Of a stretch of 64,000 bases of DNA, positions 43,260 to 54,139 are shown piece after piece. The stretch's first letter is position 1. The number at the start of each line of letters is the position of its first letter. Location: contig JAFJTR010000019.1 in the NCBI GenBank assembly GCA_022559985.1, forward strand, positions 186,001 to 250,000. The letters are read 5' to 3'. Both the position numbers and the translations under genes were made by a program. The notes beneath the pieces are model-generated. The model was given only the letters and a program-made list of their open reading frames with translations, had not been told where the DNA came from and made no database searches. Source of the stretch: Parastagonospora avenae f. sp. tritici 18332-5 (Eukaryota > Ascomycota > Dothideomycetes > Pleosporales > Phaeosphaeriaceae).

Positions 43260-45041
43260 TCACTCCTTTTTCGCGGGCTTCTCCTTCGCGCTGGAGTCTT
43301 CGCCCTTGGATGCGCGGTCATCTTGCTCAGTGCGCTCTGCGCTTCCACCGAGTAGGTCGCCAGTGCTGGCCTCTGCTTCTTTGCTCTCGGCCTCTTTGGC
43401 CTCTTTGGACTCTTCGGTGGCCTCGTTGGTCTCGTTGGACTTGGGCTTGTCGTCTTCGTCAATGTTCTCGTGATCCTTGGGTGCAGATGCGGCCTTGTCA
43501 GCGGAGCCCTTGGATTGCTCGTTCTCCTCTTCGATGAGCTCTTGCTGCTCCTTGAGGACTTCAAGACGCTGCTTGTTGGTGGCAGCACCTTCGGCAGTGT
43601 GAACCTCGAGTTCGATCTCGTGGTACAGTTCCTCAGGAATACTGGACAGTACGGCCTCAAGGGCATCGATCTGGGAAGTCATCTCGGCCTCTTTGCCCTG
43701 TGCGTACACAAAAGCGTTGGCGAGGACTAGGAGAGTGGAAGGAACGCCGTGCTGAAGACGGAGATCGAGCCAAGAGCCAAGGTCGTCCCGAAGACGGCCG
43801 GGTGACACACCGTAGGTACGCAGACCACGGCTTGCGCATGCAGTCTGCAGCTCTGGAACGGAGAGGGACTCGACACCTTCGTATGCGATGGATCGGTCGT
43901 CACGCTTGATCTGGCGCATGCGAACACGTACTTGGTAACGCAAAATGTTGTCTGTGCCGAACGATGGGATGTTCATGTATCGGCAAATGGAGACAAGCTG
44001 TGGCCGGGACAGATTGTCGAGCGTCAAGTCATCCTTGAAAATCTTGCACACCTTGATGATGTCCTCTGCAGAAGGCTTTTCACCGGTCATTCGGACCTGT
44101 TATCGTCAGTACAGGGATTGGATTGCAGAAAGATGGATGACCAACCTTGCGGAAGAACTCTGAGAACTCCTCCCTCTTTGCATTTTCTGCAGAAATAGGC
44201 AGGCCAGTCTCCTTCAAAGTCTGGCGGAGGAAGTCGCTGACGTCTTTTCGGGTGGCTCGGAGTGTGGTAGCCTTCTTGTCCTTGGACGACTGGCCCTCAA
44301 ATGTGCTGGGAAGCATGTTGGGGAACAGCTTGAGCGCAACTGGGAGTAGCAATTCGGCGAATGGAACAATGACGAAGGGCAGGAACGGAACCAAACGTGC
44401 AAGATCTTGAACTGTGCGTTGCAACTGTTTTCTAGGTTAGCATGGTTCGCTTGGGAGATCAAGACCCGACGAACCTGTCGACGCTCTCGTCGAGTGAGTT
44501 CGTAGCCAGCAGCCATCTTCAACGCCAGCTTAGAACTGATCCTGACTTCAGCCACCAACAGCTTCGTACCGTCCCAGTAATGCAATAGTTCCTTCTTGAT
44601 CTTCTGTCCGAGGGTCAACTTCTTCTTCTCTTCCTCCTTCTTTGAGAGTGCCTTTTTCTCGGCTGTAGTATCCACGTCCGCCTTCTCCTTTGCCAGCTCC
44701 TTTAGTGTCCTGGCATCCTGCGCCACTGTCTTCGCGTGCGCAGTCGGACCTGACTTGGGAATTATTGTGTCCCTTTCAAGCGGTAAAGTATCCTTCTTCG
44801 ATGTCTGTTGTTGCTGCTCCTGCTTAGGGAGCGGTTTGCTTGCTTGCTTGGCATCGAAACCAGGAGGCGGGTAGTTTTGCGACGAGGATGACGTCGATTC
44901 GGTCTGCAAAAATCGAAGAGGAATAAGTATTGAAACTGCTGGAGAGCTTCTGTTCAAGGGCCGATGAGGACGAATGGACGTTCGGATGCCAGCTCGGAAA
45001 ACTGCGGGCGCTGCCCGGGAGGCAACTCTTGTGGCATACAT
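43260..45041 (-). CDS. mdm38: LETM1/Mdm38 mitochondrial inner-membrane protein
   Basis: Needed for mitochondrial K+/H+ exchange and ribosome attachment to the inner membrane. Exons are 45041-44475, 44424-44146 and 44096-43260, 560 residues, all phase 0. The N-terminus (MYATRVASRAAPAVFRAGI) is a clear Arg/Ala mitochondrial presequence, followed by a Gln/Lys-rich linker. The membrane segment at about 200-222 (PFLPFVIVPFAELLLPVALK) ends with the LETM1 hallmark LFPNMLPSTFE. The ribosome-binding-like domain follows (LSRPQLVSICRYMNIPSFGT, LQTACASRGLRTYGVS). The tail of some 110 residues is very rich in Glu, Lys, Ser and Ala and probably disordered. I chose the ATG at 45041 because it opens directly on the presequence. 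Confidence 0.95.
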
Positions 45042-45751
45042 TGCGCCGGATGCGATGACGAAAAAGCAGGGAGTGACAAGTAGTTGAATTTGGCAAATAA
45101 AGTGCGGATGGTAAAAGGGTTGTCGGTAATGTACAATGGCGGGATGGAAAGTAGAAAATGGTGGATATGCAAGGAACGAGAATGATGGCCGCTGACGCAA
45201 AAAGAGCCGTTCACGGAGTTTAGCTTTCTAGAAGACCGTCGATCTAAAGCTTGGCCTCGGGGCGGCGAAATGTCAACCCGACTGCGCCCTGAAACTCGTG
45301 ACATGACGACGATGGGTGTTTGGGGCGACGAGGCGACACTGCACACCGAATGAACCGAGGCCTAGGCGCGTCTACGCTATGTCTGCCGAACAGCTGTCAT
45401 CCCGTGCTGAGGGTTACTCGGTACCGGTCGAACGCTCCGAGCACGGTTGGAGATCTCCGAGTCGCGGCGCGCGGGTTGGAGAAAGTCGCTGGCCCCTCAC
45501 TGATCCGCACTGATCACATCGTTCTTGACTTCCGCAAGATCTGGCTTCTTGCAGGGTCTTTGTTCCTCCTCTCTGTATCTAAGTACAGTGATCCCACATC
45601 GTCTATTGTCCTCTTCACATCATCGCAACCGCAATGGATTGGTGACAGCACCCACCAAACGGAGCTTGTGGCTTTCCATTCCACCGTTTCTTGAGCATTC
45701 TTATCCAGCGACAGCCTTCCACATTCATAGTCTACCTCCCATTTGCCTAAC
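45042..45751. promoter_or_regulatory. Shared divergent promoter, MDM38 / adenylate kinase 2
   Basis: 710 bases between divergent starts of two predicted mitochondrial proteins. It must hold both promoters. No specific regulatory motif was recognised. Confidence 0.5.
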
Positions 45752-46602
45752 ATGGCTTTCCCACAACTCTCCAAAGCGGCGCGCCTGATCCTGGTTGGCG
45801 CGCCGGGCGTTGGCAAGGGCACACAGACCGAGCGCTTGATGAAGAAGTTCACGGATCTCTCCTCCATAAGCTCTGGCGATTTGCTGAGGAAGAACGTGAG
45901 GGAGCGGACACCTCTCGGTAGTTGCTGCCAACTATGTTGAAGTGACATGTCTAATGCGATGCAGGCATCAAAGCCGAGCACTTGATGAAAACTGGCGCAC
46001 TGGTCCCGGACGCTATGATTTTGCGACTGATTGTCAACGAGCTCACGACACGCGGATGGATACGAGACAGCACGATTCGGCCGTATGCTGTATATTCTAG
46101 CTCGGTGGGGATGGAAGATACAACAGTGGACTCGGTGCATATTCCATCACAGATACGGACGTCACGATACACCTTCTCAGATCGGCCGTCAACTTCCTTT
46201 ATACTGGACGGCTTTCCCAGGACCGCAGGCCAGGCAATGCAGTTGGATGCGATCGTGCCCATCAATTTTGTCGTGAACTTGAACACGCCTACTGATATCA
46301 TCATCGATCGCATTTGCAATCGCTGGGTACACGAGCCTTCGGGGAGAGTTTACAACACGACATTCAATGCGCCCAAAGCTGAGGGCAAGGACGATGTCAC
46401 AGGCGAGCCTCTCACTCGACGCGCGGACGATGACCCTGAGGTGTGGAAGGCACGGCTGAAGCGCTTCAAGGAGAACAACGAACCGCTGCTCGAACACTAC
46501 GACAAGCTCGGCGTTCTGTGGGAGGTGAACGGGAATAGTAGCGACGAGATCACGCCGAAATTGTTTGAGGAATTCAGCAGGCGCTTTGGCGCTGAGAGCT
46601 GA
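45752..46602 (+). CDS. adk2: Mitochondrial adenylate kinase (GTP:AMP phosphotransferase, ADK2/AK3 type)
   Basis: Transfers phosphate from GTP or ITP to AMP in the mitochondrial matrix. Exons are 45752-45917 and 45965-46602, 267 residues. The P-loop is GAPGVGKGTQTERL, the NMP-binding part has SSISSGDLLRKNV, and FILDGFPRTAGQAMQLD is the AMP-binding signature. NRWVHEPSGRVYNTTFNAPK and DDVTGEPLTRRADD form the LID domain without zinc cysteines, as in fungal Adk2. An insert of some 35 residues (GWIRDSTIRPYAVYSSSVGM onward) lies between the ELTTRGW helix and DRPSTSFILDGF. It is open and in frame, and I think fungal members carry such inserts, but a missed splice there cannot be excluded. The N-terminus (MAFPQLSKAARLILVG) may act as an uncleaved targeting signal. 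Confidence 0.93.
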
Positions 46603-46871
46603 GAGCTGAGCAAGCCAGCCTAGTGTGGCTTCGTGACTGGGGGCAGACGGATGGACAGTGTGATGTCTCATTCCAGTAAAACTTGCTGGACCAACGCTCC
46701 ACAGCAATGCGTGTAGGGCATCTGATTTTATTACAGCAAGCGGTGTCGTGTTCAGTGTGGCAACTGGCAGCACGCGGTTTCCCATTCACCTGTAAATATT
46801 AGGTGGACTACGTCTTGTACTTTAGCGGTCAGGTCCGCATTTTGTAGACATTACTAATTAACTCACTCGCT

Positions 46872-48504
46872 ATGCATTTTGCGCCAAACATATCTACCTC
46901 GCCATTCGATGATCTTGAACGCAGCGCCGACGACTTCGGCGCCATGTAAAATCGCATTCGCGTCCCTGCACCTGCGCGCGAGGTGGAATCGACGTTAGCG
47001 TGGGCGTCAGACCCCAGCGACGTCACAAGCTCGACCCACGTCTCACCAACATGCACGCCAACCACATCCGAGCCTGACCTTGAAGACGTGCTTGACGACC
47101 CCGAATACGACCAGATTAGTGATCGCGACGACATTGTAGAAGGGGAAGCTTGCTATCGAAGAGAGCCCACAACTGTCCGCAGACGCGCAATGGCCGAAGA
47201 CTTTAGCGAGGGGAAGCTCGAGACCATCGTCGACAGCCCCCAGAAGGAGAATGCGGGCACACAGACGCAATATGTCTCGTACCAAATCACTACCAAGGTT
47301 GGTATATGACCTGAAGCTCTTTGCTGCCAGAGAAGCTCACACGTGTTCTGCCTAGTCCGACTTCCAGTCCTTCCAGAAGTCCGAGTTCTCCGTCCGCCGC
47401 CGCTTCACAGACTTTGTCTTCCTATGGAAACAGCTGTCAAAAGAATACCCACAATGTGCTGTACCGCCGCTACCAGACAAGCACAAGATGGAGTATGTGC
47501 GAGGAGACCGGTTTGGCCCGGACTTTACACAGCGGCGGGCGCATTCACTGCACCGCTTCCTGAAGCGCATGGCATTGCACCCGGTGCTACGAAGGGCAAT
47601 GCTCTTCATCACATTTCTCGAGACGCCCGACTGGAATCAGCATATGAGGGGCAGGACGTCGAGAGCCGCAAGCGGGTCCGACACCGGCGGAGGCATAATG
47701 GACTCGGTAGCAGACACCTTTGTCAACACATTCACCAAAGTGCACAAGCCCGATAAGCGGTTTACCGAAGTCAGCGATCGGGCCAATAAGTTGGCGGAGG
47801 ATTTGAACAACATCGAGAAGGGCACTGTCAAGGTCGCTAGGCGGCAGGGTGATTTGGGGACAGATTATGCCGACCTGGCGACACAGTGCCAGAAGCTGAC
47901 CTCTCTGGAGCCTGCCGTCGAGGGTACACTGACTTCGTTCGCTGCATCAGTGACCACTACATCACAAGGCTTCAAAGTACTCCGAGACCACACAGACCAG
48001 AACTACCTCACCAGTTTACGAGACATGGATGCATATATCCAGGCCGTCAAGAATCTGCTCCGCACACGCGAAGCGAAACAGCTCGACTTTGAGAGCCTCA
48101 GCGAATATCTCGCCAAGTCAGCTGCCGAACGCGACCAAATGGCCAGCCAGCACGGCGCGGGTCTAGGCGCATCCGGCTTCCTGCGGTCCAAGGTCGAAGA
48201 CTTCCGGGGCATCGACCACGAGCAAGCCCGGCGTCAACGCGTCCGCAAACTCGAAGTCGAAATCGAGCGCCTCACGAGCGAAGTCGAGAACGCGAAGAAA
48301 GCGACAGAAGCCTTCGACGAGCACACCGTCAAGGAGGTGTCGGATTTTGAACGCATCAAGGCCGCCGAATTCAAAGACACCCTGGGTGACTTCGCAGACG
48401 CACACGTGGATTTCTTCCAGGGTACCATCGAAACATGGGAAAAGTTTCTCGAGGACATGCGCAAAGAGGAGGATCAGAGGAAGGCGGCGGCTGGGGCGTC
48501 ATAG
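46872..48504 (+). CDS. snx4: Sorting nexin 4 (PX-BAR, Atg24/Snx4)
   Basis: Endosomal PI3P-binding protein for recycling to the Golgi and for selective autophagy. Proposed exons are 46872-46945, 47018-47297 and 47356-48504, 500 residues. The PX domain (about 85-215) shows FSVRRRFTDFVFLWKQL and PPLPDKHKMEYVRGDRFG with the phosphoinositide-binding Arg residues. A BAR-like coiled region fills about 250-490 (KRFTEVSDRANKLAEDLNN, FLEDMRKEEDQRK). Intron 2 joins YQITTK to SDFQSFQKSEF. The N-terminal part is disordered and acidic. Its first exon is less certain: the frame containing the PX domain has an upstream TAA and no nearby ATG, and the best solution is ATG 46872 (MHFAPNISTSPFDDLE) with a 72-base intron ending at 47017. 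Confidence 0.92.
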
Positions 48505-49619
48505 AAGGAGCCTCAGCGCATGCCAACGCCCAGGGACGTGCAGATGGCTGCAAGGTGGTATAATCAGCAGGTGTCTGCGGATCGTAGATTCGGAGAGTTT
48601 GGGATGGATATGCTGGGGCTCAAGTAGGTGCTTGGTTGTCCTCGCCTTGCTAGATGCGAGTCTTGAGCGGCCTGTAGTGGCATATCTTATTGGCATTAAT
48701 ATCATGCAAGATCTCAAAGACAGCGATTGCACTACTCTGGACAATGGATCGAAAGCCGCGAAGAATATGAACTACTGACGTCTGATTCGGTTGATCATGC
48801 TTACACTGTTCCCATCCATACTTTACGACCACAAACGACTTTTCTATCTCATCCCAATACAATCGCACGCCTTTTACCACGAACAACTCGCTGGCTGCTC
48901 CACATGTCTCTTTGCTACTGTTCGTCTTACTAGCGTCCACAAACATCTCATCTCTCAGCATCACATGTTCGGTACCTTTTGGTATCGCTCGTTGAAGCAC
49001 TGCCTTCCACTGCCTGTTGACTGTCCTGGCTCTTGCATTGCTTTCATGTACGCGCAATCCTTTTCTTTCACTGCCTGTAGAGACTTCTCTCTCAATCATG
49101 GCGAAGCGCTGCCAGGTGTCGAGATACTGCATACTGCACCTCCAATAGCTCCGGTAGGATGAACTAGTCCTCGTGGAGAGATTTTCAGACGTGTTTCAGA
49201 ATCTCAGGTCAAACGGCGAAAGAACAAAGAAAACAAAGTGCTTTAGAGCGTTGCTGTCATGGAGAATGGTCGAGCGGTTGCGCGATTCACGCGTGTTGAG
49301 TAAATGCCAAGTGTCCCGCCAGGGCTGTTTAGGTGCATTAGAAGATGAGTGAACTTGGTATGTTTTGGCTAAGCTCTACTAGATTTTGCGTATTTACAGA
49401 GTTGGTGTTCGACGGGTGGGAGTCCTTCTTGCGAGTCTAGGTGGGATGGTGTCAAGATGATTGATGCGGGTTCTATTGGGAGATACTAACGTTGTCCTTT
49501 CACGCTTAAGTGCTCTTTGTAATGTCTGACGACTGCGTTATTTGCAGCTGCACCGTCTACACTTCAGCATACTTCTAGGTCGTTATTTCGACACCGACTC
49601 CATCCATCTTCGTCTTGAG
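48505..49619. other. Intergenic between convergent genes
   Basis: About 1.1 kb between the 3' ends of SNX4 (plus) and a 2EXR gene (minus). A 160-codon minus-strand frame from ATG 49132 to 48650 has no recognisable domain and partly overlaps the likely SNX4 3' UTR; I do not call it. Nothing else was seen. Confidence 0.4.
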
Positions 49620-50311
49620 TCAGTCTAACGCTGCTTTGGATATTCCAGGTTTACAAACGCGTGCGTCGAGATCTATCGTTGCTTGAGGGTACTTGTATTC
49701 CACGACGATCACACGCTTCAGCTTCGTAAGCCGCCGTAGACTAATTGCCAAAGGGTTGTTGCGCAAGATTTCGTTCCAGGAGTCTGGGACGATCTTGGTA
49801 CGGTCTCGCGTCCTCGCCAAACCAGCTAGATTTTCCAGGTACATGGCTCCAACTCGGAGTTGAAGTATCGCACCCAATTGCCGGGGTGTCCGTGTGCTGG
49901 TCCAGCGGCTCAAATATTCGGGATACATGTAATCATATTCGAAGATGTTCAGTGAATACGGAAAGAGAGAAGTCTCGTCGTAGACCTTTTGACACGTCTC
50001 TGTGACAGCGAGGAGATATCCAGGAGTTTGCCATGCGGCGGAGGAGCGACTGTCGACGTCTCGGATATCAATGCGGAATTTGCGGGGGCTTGGGGAGTGG
50101 TCGGTGCGTATGGAGAGACCGCCGAGCACATGATGGTAAATCTCGTTGCGCAGTTCAGCCGGAAGACGTAGAAGGGGTGACTCAGGTTGTGGATTGCTCA
50201 AGATTAGTCGACCGAAATGTGCGGATCGATGCTTTACGACCTCGGAATTTGGGCTTACGTTACGGGTAAGCACTGCGTGTGCTCATCTCCTGTGGAGTCG
50301 GCGCTGCTCAT
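49620..50311 (-). CDS. 2EXR/F-box-like island copy 1, intact
   Basis: First member (leftmost) of the minus-strand paralogue island. Exons are 50311-50259 and 50196-49620, 209 residues. The 53-base first exon encodes MSSADSTGDEHTQCLPV. A phase-2 intron of 62 bases (GTAAGC, branch CTAAT, acceptor GAG) joins the core QPESPLLRLPAELRNEIYHH. It is followed by VTETCQKVYDETSLFPYSLN and RRLTKLKRVIVVEYKYPQ. The family role is unknown; the LPAELRN segment resembles an F-box, so ubiquitin-ligase adaptor function is possible but unproven. The splice is supported by the same layout in the neighbouring copies. Confidence 0.72.
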
Positions 50312-50922
50312 GATTGCTAAGAGTCAGGGCGGCTGGGGTAGCGCGGGCGTGATCGCGGGGTTAACGGTAGTGGTGATTGAGTTTCACACGGTTAACGCAG
50401 GAGGGAGATGGAGGACAATAATTCAGGTAAGAGCGTACGAAGGAGCTCGTATTTTCTGAGTTGCAGCCCCCACCAAGACCCAGTGCGCGCACAGCAACAA
50501 CGCAACAATTTTTGAGCTGATTGTTATTAAAATTTACAATAGTATTCTTTATACTATGCTCTAAGACTACTCCTCATTGCAGGATTTATTACCCTATTAT
50601 TGTGGAGTAGTGGAGTGTGGAGGTTAGGCTTGTTTTTCGGGGTACAACTCAGAAAAAACGAGCTCCTTCATATTGTACACTAGCGCTCGGGAGCGACGTG
50701 TGATGTTAGAGCTATCAAGGATTAAGAGCGCCGATAATGAGAATGTCACTGATCGATCTACGTGTAGAAATTCGCTATGAGCATGGGATATTGGAGAAGA
50801 GCAATTGGAAACTATTCTCTGTAAGATGGTACATCATTGAGCCATGTGGAGCTTAGGACTGCTCAGTATAAGGGGACGCTGTGCTCTGTCTCGTCCTCTT
50901 TCCTTCTTCCTTGCCCGCTGTG
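50312..50922. other. A/T-rich spacer, nothing recognised
   Basis: About 610 bases between island copies 1 and 2. The stretch 50510-50640 is visibly A/T-rich. No coding remnant was read. Confidence 0.4.
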
Positions 50923-51892
50923 TCAAAAATACGGATGCCTGACATACGGTTCGAACGTGACTCTCACCGAGTCTCCACCCGATTCCTTCACCCAAGCCAG
51001 TGCCTCCGTCATTATCATGTAGTCGGAATCCGTCCTTGACAGTAATTCTTGATCCTTTTGATCTTCTGGCCAGTTGAGACCCCTAATCGAGTCAATCGTG
51101 AAAAGTTTAAGGCCTTTCAAGATGAGCAGTAATTGTCGAGTTGAGCGATCCACAACGCGTGCTGCATGGTATGACATATCTCCAATTCGTCCATCTGCTA
51201 TAGCCTTCTTATATTGCTCGGCTACACTCCGGTCGTAAGCCTCGTTGAGGAAGATTCTGATCATCCTGATCTCGTTGCATTGCCATTCAGTCAGGTCTTC
51301 AACGAAATGAAGGAACGAATGACTTGGGTACGCATCAAATGTGTTGAGAACGAAGGGCAGACGTGCCGATTTGCTGTAAGCTTGTCAACAGGACTGTGCG
51401 ATCGAAAGGAAGTGCCGAGGAAACTGCCAGTGTTTCTCCGGCGCAGGCTTCATAGACAGAACTTTTATCCGACACCATGAAGATGAGTGCGGGGCCATGA
51501 TATAGAGTTGTAACTGCGGGGGCAGTGTAGGATTAGGTGCTGCGGATCAACGCTTGTATTGCTATATGTTGTTGTGTTGTGATGTAGGTGTACAGGAGCT
51601 CTCAGCTCAGAGGTAAGTGCACTTGCCCACCAGGAAGTGCCTGCTACAATAGAATATTATGTGACTCTAGTCACGTGGTTACAAGAGTCCACCAAGTACG
51701 TAGTTGTAGTTGTTGTTGCGCAGTTCTGCCGGCAGGCGGAATAAGGGAGAATCGCGCTGGTTCTTGAGGTAGCTGTAAAAGTCAGTAAACTTTTGAAGGC
51801 GGCCAAATCGGTTCCATTTACAGCGCTTCTCGTACCTCAGCGGCTTCAATATCGCTCGAGACCTTCTGCTGAGCGCGGGGTCCCTCCGACAT
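50923..51892 (-). pseudogene. 2EXR/F-box-like island copy 2, degraded
   Basis: An ATG at 51892 opens MSEGPRAQQKVSSDIEAAE, followed by a donor GAG|GTACGA at 51835, as in the other copies. After the intron the core SPLFRLPAELRN is intact, but the next residues are a CAACAACAACTACAACTAC microsatellite (NNNYNY instead of a -IY- motif). The frame stops at TAA 51679-51681 after VLGGLL. Several more stops follow. Family sequence resumes in the same frame upstream of TGA 51385-51387, which sits exactly where the conserved Arg of CRQ is expected (C-stop-QAYSKSARLPFVLN). It then stays open to 50923, including FVEDLTEWQCNEIRMIRIFL. Several disabling changes make this a pseudogene. Confidence 0.7.
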
Positions 51893-52317
51893 GGTGATAC
51901 TGGATTCGGGTGTTGGTAAAGGTGAGTGTATCGGGTTGCGGAGGCTTAGTGTGATTACATCTGGCGCGGGAGAGCGTATGCACTTGCGCGGCCTCTTATC
52001 TACAAACGCACTAGCGCAAAGTCGCTATGTCATGAAGCCACGGTGAAGGTGAAAGCAGGTATCATCCGAAGCCAGGTCAAGATGTGTTTGCAACAGCATG
52101 CAGCAAGGAGGTTCGAAATATAACAAGGAAGACATTGTACTCGGCTATTGGATATGGCCCTAGTCATTTCTTTCACTGTTTCTTCAAGTATGGAGGTACA
52201 AGAATGTAGGGCACTTGAGAGTGCTGTCGTTGTTCATTGACTTGATATTGGATCGAATACAATTTCTAGGCGTATAATCTGCCCTCCGGAAGGAAGCCCA
52301 TATTTTCGACTGCTTGA
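51893..52317. other. Spacer between island copies 2 and 3
   Basis: About 425 bases, the presumed promoter of copy 2 and 3' flank of copy 3. Nothing further recognised. Confidence 0.4.
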
Positions 52318-53081
52318 TCAAGCATCAGGGACCGTGAGGCACCTATAACGACCACGGTCCTTGAACTGAAACTTCACACCGTCAGGAGCACCGAGCTGCT
52401 TCAAGCCTCTCATCGCCATCTCCCCACCCCTGATAGCCGCAAGGTCCCTGTCCTCCTCGTTTTCATCAAATCCGTCCTGCTCACCTCGAACATGCTGCAG
52501 CCCAGTCAGCTTCGCAAGCGGGTGAACCACATCGTAGGCAGGATGCTTCCATGTGAACTAGAATTCATTGAGTGCTTCGAAAGCCGTCTGAAATGCCTCG
52601 CAGTCCATGCGCAACTGCTTGATCGAGCTACGCTGATTTGCGCTTAGCTTGTCGACGAACCGATGGAAGTTGGCTGGAGTGTCGTAGATGAACTCATTGA
52701 CCTGAATGGGGATCAATGCTGCCTCTGCATTGATCTGACGGCAGATAGGCAGGAACTTTGTGGGATTGAAACGCCTCCTCTCTAGCTGCGGGCCTCTCGA
52801 AGGGACGTACCCGGATGCATAAACCCTCGTAGATCGTGGGGGATGGAAGTGTTTATAACGCTCGGAACGAGTCATTAGGCGTAGCTCGCGCCGACCAAGT
52901 ACATACTCGTACACCACGTTGCGGAGTTCTGCGGGAAGGCAAAAGAACGGAGACTGCCGTTGGTCTTCAAAAGGGCTGGGAGATGTTAGAGAATTATCAG
53001 CAAAGCAACTGTATACGCTTACCGAGCGTCAGCATTGACGAGTGATTTTGAGCCCTTGATAGAATATGGGTCGGTTGCCAT
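52318..53081 (-). pseudogene. 2EXR/F-box-like island copy 3, one in-frame TAG
   Basis: Exons are 53081-53023 (MATDPYSIKGSKSLVNADA) and 52975-52318, with a phase-2 intron of 47 bases. The core QSPFFCLPAELRNVVYEYVL is followed by FLPICRQINAEAALIPIQVN and FHRFVDKLSANQRSSIKQL. The frame is interrupted once, by TAG at 52558-52560 (EALNEF-stop-FTWKHPAYD), then continues in the same frame for 79 more codons. These read as the normal family C-terminus (HPLAKLTGLQHVRGEQDGF, APDGVKFQFKDRGRY). With only one stop and no frameshift this is either a very young pseudogene, a gene using stop readthrough, or a base-call error. Without readthrough the product is 158 residues. Confidence 0.65.
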
Positions 53082-53565
53082 GTTCTTCGTGGTAAGAAGT
53101 TCTTGGGGACTTGGTGTCTTGTTTGGCCCAATGGTTCAATGCACTTGGTTGATGTAGTTGAGATTCACAGGTTGGGAGGAGGAGAGTTTAGAGGTGTAGA
53201 TATGATGGAGGAGACTACCCTTGCGAATGGTTATACGTGCATAGGTCTTAGGCTGCGATAATGTTCAAACCTTTTTTTTCATTATGATCCATATCGAGTA
53301 ATTATCCGCGATGTCCGCGATGTCCGCGATGTCAGGTTACTCAGTACCTGAACTGACGTAAGTTGCCCGAGCTCTACATGGCTGAGATCGCGCAAGATGG
53401 CTGACTGCTGAGCCTCCAAAACTGAATAGCAGACACCGTAGGGCGTCCTCGGTGCATTCATTACACCTCTTGGAAGATAATTTCGAGGTCAAGATGCCCT
53501 CCGAACTGTCGTGCGACGCCCTTGACAATCTCTCTGTACTCCTCTTCGGTTGTTCCTGGGAGCGA
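53082..53565. other. Spacer between island copies 3 and 4
   Basis: About 480 bases with the presumed promoter of copy 3 and the 3' flank of copy 4. It contains the 9-base triplet repeat listed next and a T8 run at 53271-53278. Confidence 0.4.
53306..53332. repeat. Three perfect tandem copies of CCGCGATGT
   Basis: Read directly: CCGCGATGT repeated three times without a break. It lies about 225 bases upstream of the copy 3 start codon, in otherwise A/T-rich sequence, so it stands out in composition. Confidence 0.9.
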
Positions 53566-54139
53566 TCACTGGTATTCCCAGACGATTTTCTTCAAGCCTC
53601 GTAGCTGGTCTAGAGAAAGAAATCTTTTGTAATGCAGCTTCTTATCCCTACCATCTCTCCAATAGCTTGCAAGCTCCTCAAATAGATCGCCGACATTTTC
53701 ATCATCTTCGCCCCCCTCCAAGCGGATCCGTTGGATAGCGTCGCGCTGACGGCCGCTTAGTCTATCAGTGAACTTGTTGAAGTGCTCAAATGAGAACAGT
53801 CCGAACTCGTTTAGCTGGAATTGCAAGAGAGCTGCTTCGGCGTTGATCTGCCTACAGCTCAACATGAGCGAAACTGGTGTCTGGTAGCTCATGAATTTCT
53901 CGGAGTCGGATATGGAAACGCAGTTCGTCCATAGCTGTCCTGACCGCCCCATCCAGATCTGCAAGCCGCCGAGAACATGACCATATATCCTATTCCTTAG
54001 CTCAGGAGGGAGAAGTAGGAGCGGCGACTGTTGAGCGTTGCGGAGAGTGCTGTTTAAATAAAATAAAAAGTTTAAAGTGCGTAATGCGGGGGTCCAAGGT
54101 ATAGTACATGTCGTCCTTGTCCTTGATAAGCTCATCCAT
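53566..54139 (-). CDS. 2EXR/F-box-like island copy 4, intact
   Basis: Exons are 54139-54108 and 54049-53566, 171 residues. The 32-base first exon encodes MDELIKDKDD; a phase-2 intron (58 bases, GTACTA...AACAG) joins TLRNAQQSPLLLLPPELRN, then RIYGHVLGG. SCRQINAEAALLQFQLNEF and the segment LSGRQRDAIQRIRLEGG are complete, and the protein ends LRGLKKIVWEYQ. No stop interrupts it, so it shows what the broken neighbours looked like: its GRQRDAI matches the broken VR-stop-RDAI of copy 5. The acidic loop GGEDDENVGD is specific to this copy. Function is unknown. Confidence 0.72.

Noticed and set aside
45980..46200. Possible unrecognised intron in the adenylate kinase insert
   Set aside because: No donor/acceptor pair removes the insert in phase with a plausible branch site, and the insert is open; kept as coding.
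48650..49132. 160-codon minus-strand frame from an ATG
   Set aside because: No recognisable domain, no splice pattern, overlaps the likely SNX4 3' UTR; frames of this size occur by chance in other gene-free parts of the window.
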